Of a DNA stretch of 64,000 nucleotides, positions 58,841 through 64,000 are shown piece by piece; within the stretch, counting starts at the first letter, position 1, and each line of letters begins with the position of its first letter. Location: assembly GCA_020747065.1 (NCBI GenBank), contig JAGMVK010000015.1, forward strand, positions 310,001 to 374,000. Direction: 5' to 3'. A program made the translations under genes and the position numbers. This stretch comes from Cadophora sp. MPI-SDFR-AT-0126 (lineage: Eukaryota; Ascomycota; Leotiomycetes; Helotiales; Ploettnerulaceae). The notes beneath the pieces are model-generated. The model saw only the letters and a program-made list of their open reading frames with translations, did no database searches and was not told where the DNA came from.

Positions 58841-61065
58841 ATGGACATGTCAATGAATTCAAACAGTACTTTGCCCGCCGAAGAGTGGGAGGCATTTCGC
58901 ACGACAGCACAAGATCCTCCTATGCTTTCGTTCATCTCCCAAACGGGTCCCAAGATCCAAGACCCGAAAGTGAAGAGGCTGGTCCGCCAGAACGCTCGTA
59001 ACCATGTGTCGCGCGAGAAGGGGAAAATGGTAGATTCGAAACCGTTGCAATTTCGACTTCTAGTGCCAGAATCTTTTAGCTTCGCGCCTTCATATCAGTC
59101 TGGGGGAGCGCTGGAAGCTACCGATACATTAAATGAGATGCTTGAGCTGAATGAGAGCAACCAGACCGAGATTCAGACGTCGGCCCTCGTCCCAAAGCTT
59201 CCCGTTGCTTTTGTTTCCGAATCTCAGCAAGAAGATCAATCTCGCAGTGCGTCTGGGAAGCAGACAAATGAAACACATGTAGGGTCTAGAAATGTGGAAT
59301 TGTCGACGAAACAACAGATGTTCAGAACAAAGAAGCCAAAAGTGAAGACCGGATGTCTGACTTGCAAGTAAGCAATATCCTCAAGAAGTCTTTTGCCAAG
59401 CTAATTGAGGGACGTAGAGCACGGCACCTCAAATGTGATGAGTCTAAGCCGAACTGCTTGCGGTGTCTCAGGAGCATTGGAACCTGTACCGGCTACAATG
59501 GTCCACCAAAAGCAACGTCTTCAAGATCCGGTCCACGCTCCATCATTCCCCGTCCCAGCAACTTGGTTAAACAACCTTGTGTGGCCATCCCTTTCTCCGA
59601 CGAGAAAGAGTCATACTTCTTCAACGTCTTCCTGAGCGAAACCGCTGCTGATCTGTCTGGGGTCTTCAAATCTTCTTTTTGGGACAACATCTTGATCCAG
59701 GAATCAACGCACCAGACATTTGTCCGCTATGCAATTATCAGCATTGCTGCTCTCAATGCATCGACCAAGTCCACACATCTTGCTCAACTCGCGACTGGCT
59801 CGACAAAGGATGTCTGGCAAGCGGAGGCCACAAGGCAACAGAAATATGCACTGGAGCAATATGGAAAATCAATCAATGGTATGCGAACAATCACAACAGA
59901 TTGCGACACTTATTTCAGGAAAGTCGTGATCTCAACTCTCCTGATTTTCGTCTTCGAAACAATCCAGGTCAAGCCCGACTCGGCTTTCTGGCACGCGCTG
60001 GTTGGAGGTCGAATGCTTTGCCATTGGGTGACTGAGCAGTGGGGCAGCAAGAACTCTTACCGTCGCGGTATTGCTTCTCCAGCATCTAGTATCATCGAGG
60101 ACGAAATAGTCCTCATGTTCTGCCGATTCGAAACTCAAATACTGACATTTGTCGATACCCGAGAGCCAGAGGCACATGTCCTTGGAAAGCGAGATGGCAT
60201 GACTGCCCTTGAAGAAATGCCATTGGTATTCCCAGATCTGTCCGAAGCCACAAAATATTGGGAACTTGTCTTGAGACGTTCTTGCCACTTCATCATGTAC
60301 GGAGCAGTACAAACAAAGTCCAAAAATTTGCAAAAGGACTTTCCGACCACATTTGGCGGGAAATCGATTGAGCTCAATGCGGAAAACTCGATATACGGCT
60401 CTCCATACACCGTACCGGATGCATTTGTCGAGGAGCAATCCGAGCAAATCCTAGAGATTGTCCGTTGGTCATCATCCTTCAACAAACTTCTCGCCAAGGA
60501 GAAAAGTACTTCCGCAGATCTGCGGGAGGTTACGAACATCGCCTTAGTTCGCATGACCAGTCTCGGCACCAAGATTGCAGTCACAGGCACAACATTCACC
60601 AACGAGACCTCATACGATATCTTCCTTCCCGATTTCTCCGAGATAGTATCTTTAGCTCGGCAGATCGAGGACAATCTGCTGACGATTTCCAACAACAAGC
60701 CTTCCTTTCACTTTCATACGAGTGTCGTGCCGCCTCTCTTCATCGTCCTCTTGAGATGCAGAGATCCAGCCATCCGGCGTGAAGCTATCGATATTCTCAG
60801 GATGCAGCAGAGTGATGGCCATTGGGATCGTTTCATGATCGCGAGCATTGGGAAGTGGATTATGGACATTGAGGAGGAGGGCTGGGATGGTACTGGGACT
60901 ATTCCAGAGGAGTCAAGGGTTCAACTCTCGAGGATTATGATGGCAATAGAGGAGCAAAGTGTGATGGTGCAATGTGTTCGTCGGGGAGCCCCTGAGACTG
61001 GTGGAGAGTGTCAAGCGCTGGAGCCAAGTCTCACGTGGCTTGAGACAGTTATCAGTGGCTGGTAG
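58841..61065 (+). CDS. Zn(II)2Cys6 fungal transcription factor near the NRPS
   Basis: Predicted nuclear regulator. Exons 58841-59367 and 59418-61065 give 724 residues; the 50-nt intron (gtaagc...gacgtag) falls inside the zinc cluster. The cluster is unusually far from the N-terminus, at about residues 172-198: C-x2-C-x6-C-x5-C-x2-C-x6-C (CLTCKARHLKC, then NCLRCLRSIGTC). A basic stretch (RTKKPKVKTG) precedes it. The N-terminal 165 residues are Gln/Ser/Glu-rich and may contain an activation segment; their KIQDPKVKRLVRQNARNHV part is basic. After the cluster comes the fungal-specific helical region (YFFNVFLSETAADLSGVF to the C-terminus), which in this subfamily carries the DUF3468-like activation domain. 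It is tail-to-tail with the NRPS and back-to-back with the transporter, a typical place for a pathway-specific regulator. Confidence 0.92.
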
Positions 61066-61822
61066 ACTCCAGAAGAACAAGACGAGTTTTTCCTTTGAAG
61101 TAAGTCATCCGTAAGTAATCAGGATATATCTGGAGGGTGAGGAGAGACACATTTGGCATTCAGAGCGCTATCACTTCTGTTAACACAGAGACGACGCCGA
61201 AAATCCCGCAGCACGCTGCATCTTGCTTGGTTTGTTGAGCAATTAGGAATATGATATGGCTCAGTTTATCTGACATTATATTATCTCCGCTAAATTCCTG
61301 TGATTTCGTCGTGTAATGGATTATCATGCCCTAGGTCGAATGGACATGATATAGAGGTCTTCTGCGATGTTTGTTTCCTTCAACTAAGCGAGAAGAGATG
61401 AAGGTAACGACGCAAAGCTGCAATAATAGAAGATTTCCGGACGAATACATGTTTTCTGGCAAACTACTCCTGTCCGAAGTTCGCAAATAAAGCACCTCAT
61501 ATCTCGCCCATAGCGGCCAGGTCATACCTAATTTAGACAGTGCGATCTTACCATACATTAGCTTGAGATGCGAGCAAGAAGACATAAGCTCAGCCGCACG
61601 GCAGAAAATTTAGGAAAACAGCAGTGCAGTGTTGATTTAACCATTCGACTTCGTCATTAATCTGTTTGATTGTCATATGTCTACGGACAGCTGGATAAAA
61701 ACTCGATACCATTCCATGACCACCGGTACCTCCTCGACCACCGATGTTGATAACACTCAAATAATAGCCCACGCATCATGGGCATTTCCGCTCAATCTCG
61801 GAGAGACAAGCATAACCACAGA
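61066..61822. other. Convergent 3' intergenic region, 757 bp
   Basis: It lies between the regulator stop (+) and the NRPS stop (-), so both 3' UTRs are here. Minus frames 61331-61585 and 61590-61772 are short and featureless. Confidence 0.55.
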
Positions 61823-64000
61823 TCAAACGCGAACAGAGAGAAGTGCAGCTTGGGAAAGCATAGTGGGGTTGTCAATGACATCCTCCGGTGACATGTGGAA
61901 GCCCCGCTCCCCAAGGTCTTGAGATATTTGTGCGGCTGCGAGCAGGTCCCCTCGGAGGTTGAAGAATGGAGTGCTGTCTGTCGTGCCAGCGGGCAGGGCA
62001 TCATCATCGCCGCCAAATATTCCCTCCCAAGTCCCTTTCACAGCCGCCAGAATTGCGGGACCTGGTACAACATCCAACGGAGGAGAGCTGTACTCAGTGT
62101 GGGGTAGCGGTAATCGCGCCTGCACGTTTGCCAAAGGACTCTCCAAGAGATCATTTGGGCTGTTGGATAGCTTGGCGATGTTTTCGCAAAGCAAATCGAG
62201 CATTTCTTGAGCAAGCGCTTCTGGAAGGGTATTGCTGGAATACGTGAAGTCAATGTAAAAGTTGTCTCCGGCAGGGCCAGTCCATATCCAAATATCTGAG
62301 ACATCATGGTCCGGGGTGAAGTTTCCTAATCTCATCTCAACATCATCCCACATGTCCAAGGCATTCATGCCGACGTTGAAGTTTGTGTGTTGCAAGATCG
62401 AGCTGAATCTGGTCCACTTTGGCCAGCTGGTACATTTCTCGATGATGTGTTGGAAGCCGAGGGACTCGTAGGGTAATGTATCTAAATGCTGAGTTTGAAC
62501 TTGTTGGAGTAGCTCAGAAAATGTTGCAGCTGAGCCCAGCTTGACTCGAGCTGGAACGAGATTCATACAGGGCCCGACAATTTCATCGATCCCTGGGATC
62601 GGAGCACTTCGTCCTGTGGTGATCTGCCCAAAAATGACATCTGAACTTGCTGAAAACTTAGCAAGAACTAATGCCCAAGCTGTTTTGACCATGGATGCGA
62701 ACGTAATACTCGTCCTCCTGTTTTCGGGTGCCGCCACTGTTCGTTTCAGTGACTTGTTGATCGCATTACGGAAAGATGGTCCTCGATGCTCGACTATGCG
62801 AGTCATCGTAGAGCCTTCGAGAAGAGTCTGCCAAAACAGTTCCGCTTCTGATGTTCTCATTGTCCGTAACGAACCAGAAATGAACTGCTGGTAGGGTAAA
62901 CTGTTGGAAAATTCCTCTCCTGCATAGGCAGCCTTTAAGTCTCTAATGATGATTGGCAAAGAGATCCCATCGTAAAGCGAGTGAGAAATTCGCATCGACA
63001 ATCGGTGTTCATTAACCCCTTCCTCGACCAACAAGAATCGAATAATAGGATCTCCAAAGCGGAAAGATCGTTCCATATCATGCGCAAGAGTTGACGTCTG
63101 CTCTTCATGCCTATAGTATTCGAATCTTGGCTCCGTATTCTTGAAGACCACCTGGAATAGTCTGTGCTTATTGGGAACGAAGGTGGTGCGGAGGATTGGG
63201 TGGTGCCCGAGAAGCTGACGGCACGCGGTACAAAGCCTTTCCAGATCCAATGGCCCTTTGAAGTGGAAGACGAAGTAGTTATTGTAGCCTCGAGTCTTTA
63301 GCTGGCCACATCCTTGCGTCCATCGTTGGTAATCAGTAGCTTCGAGAACATCCTCAATATCTCTCAATTTTCTGGATATCCGAGGACAGAGGACGTCTTC
63401 CACAAATTTCGGCACATCTAGATCATTAATTGTGGAGAATGGCTCGTAAGTCTGAAGTTTCCCGGGGTCCGTTGAAATAATTTCTGCCGTCTCAGCCATA
63501 TCTGCGAGCCTTGGGGAGGTGAAAATGGACCGGATTGTCAACAGCAAACCAAGTTCTCTCGCAGAGGCAGAAAGTCGCATTGCGCCCACTGAATCTCCAC
63601 CAAGCCGTAGGAAGTTTGAATTTGTGCCTATTGATGCTGGGGCGAGGTTCAAAACTTTTGACCACAGCATTTGAAGCCGCCTTTCCATCTCCGTTGAAGG
63701 GACCTTGACATCATCTTGACCACCCAACAAATATGGAAGAATTTGATCATTGTTCAACCCCTGTCCCAAGACCTTGAGAGCTTTCCGATCCACCTTTCCT
63801 CCTGCCGTGAGGGGCAGCTGGTAACAAGGTATGAATGCGCTAGGCACCATATGACCCGGCAGGATCTGCTCTAAGTCAGACCTTATCTTACTCATATCGT
63901 CAGACATTGTCGCTTCCATGGGGATGAAAATGTCATCTGGTCCATGGAAAACAGTTGACGTATTTTGGATTTGAATAAATGCTGTCAAGGTGGCATCTCT
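61823..64000 (-). CDS. Non-ribosomal peptide synthetase, C-terminal part (A end - T - C - degenerate T), cut by right edge
   Basis: The frame is open to base 64000, giving 725 codons plus stop at 61823. Domains in order: end of an adenylation domain with GGKVDRKAL (63802-63776); a carrier (T) domain with FLRLGGDSVGAM, Ser at 63592-63590; a condensation (C) domain (about 63420-62100). In the C domain the active site reads ISHSLYDGIS (62989-62960), fitting the S-H-x3-D-x2-S form of fungal terminal condensation domains that release peptides by cyclisation. It is followed by a last carrier-like segment, PFFNLRGDLLAAAQI. There the invariant Ser of L-G-G-D-S-L is Leu (61945-61943), so it cannot be pantetheinylated. 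The protein is therefore likely to end product assembly at the C domain. Most of the gene lies outside the window. Product unknown. Confidence 0.95.
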   Translation of the reverse strand, partial: RDATLTAFIQIQNTSTVFHGPDDIFIPMEATMSDDMSKIRSDLEQILPGHMVPSAFIPCYQLPLTAGGKVDRKALKVLGQGLNNDQILPYLLGGQDDVKVPSTEMERRLQMLWSKVLNLAPASIGTNSNFLRLGGDSVGAMRLSASARELGLLLTIRSIFTSPRLADMAETAEIISTDPGKLQTYEPFSTINDLDVPKFVEDVLCPRISRKLRDIEDVLEATDYQRWTQGCGQLKTRGYNNYFVFHFKGPLDLERLCTACRQLLGHHPILRTTFVPNKHRLFQVVFKNTEPRFEYYRHEEQTSTLAHDMERSFRFGDPIIRFLLVEEGVNEHRLSMRISHSLYDGISLPIIIRDLKAAYAGEEFSNSLPYQQFISGSLRTMRTSEAELFWQTLLEGSTMTRIVEHRGPSFRNAINKSLKRTVAAPENRRTSITFASMVKTAWALVLAKFSASSDVIFGQITTGRSAPIPGIDEIVGPCMNLVPARVKLGSAATFSELLQQVQTQHLDTLPYESLGFQHIIEKCTSWPKWTRFSSILQHTNFNVGMNALDMWDDVEMRLGNFTPDHDVSDIWIWTGPAGDNFYIDFTYSSNTLPEALAQEMLDLLCENIAKLSNSPNDLLESPLANVQARLPLPHTEYSSPPLDVVPGPAILAAVKGTWEGIFGGDDDALPAGTTDSTPFFNLRGDLLAAAQISQDLGERGFHMSPEDVIDNPTMLSQAALLSVRV

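Noticed and set aside
1..64000. tRNA, rRNA, CRISPR, transposon or plasmid features
   Set aside because: I looked by eye for T-loop (GTTCRANNC) plus paired arms, terminal inverted repeats, transposase or reverse transcriptase motifs and found none that held up. A tRNAscan-SE and RepeatMasker run would settle it.

Overview
The window is nuclear DNA of a filamentous ascomycete (Pezizomycotina; the gene set would suit Leotiomycetes, but the class cannot be fixed from sequence alone). The evidence is the short GT-AG introns (about 47-120 nt) with CTAAC/CTGAC-type branch sites, two Zn(II)2Cys6 regulators with fungal architecture, a fungal COX6, a fungal-type glycogen synthase, a secreted GH43 arabinanase and a fungal non-ribosomal peptide synthetase (NRPS). 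Genes are widely spaced, with intergenic stretches of 0.3-4.4 kb. I see no transposon, rRNA, tRNA or CRISPR array.

Left third (1-24.5 kb). A Ser/Thr-rich protein of unknown role is cut by the left edge (-). A fatty-acid elongase (-) follows. Next come a Zn2Cys6 regulator (-) and an adjacent short-chain dehydrogenase (-) that carries an in-frame stop codon. COX6 (+) and a very large Ulp2/SENP-type SUMO protease (+) come next. The block ends with a secreted endo-arabinanase (-).

Middle (24.5-46.5 kb). Here lie a sterol-desaturase/Rossmann fusion (+), glycogen synthase (-), an acidic low-complexity protein with a likely one-base frameshift near its C-terminus (-), a small protein with a papain-like NNC motif (+) and a type II membrane glycosyltransferase with a Cys-rich PAN-like tail (+). 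Between the last two are a perfect (ACCTC)14 microsatellite and orphan zinc-knuckle-like reading frames.

Right third (46.5-64 kb). This holds a small multi-span membrane protein (-), a four-knuckle CCHC protein (+), an unrecognised charged protein (+), an F-box-like/leucine-rich protein (+) and a FucP-type MFS transporter (-). A second Zn2Cys6 regulator (+) and the C-terminal end of an NRPS (-) running off the right edge complete it. The transporter, regulator and NRPS may form the edge of a secondary-metabolite cluster. The NRPS ends in a cyclisation-type terminal condensation domain followed by a carrier-like domain whose phosphopantetheine serine is replaced by leucine.

Exon boundaries were read by eye from splice signals and checked for phase. 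They are inferences until RNA data are available.
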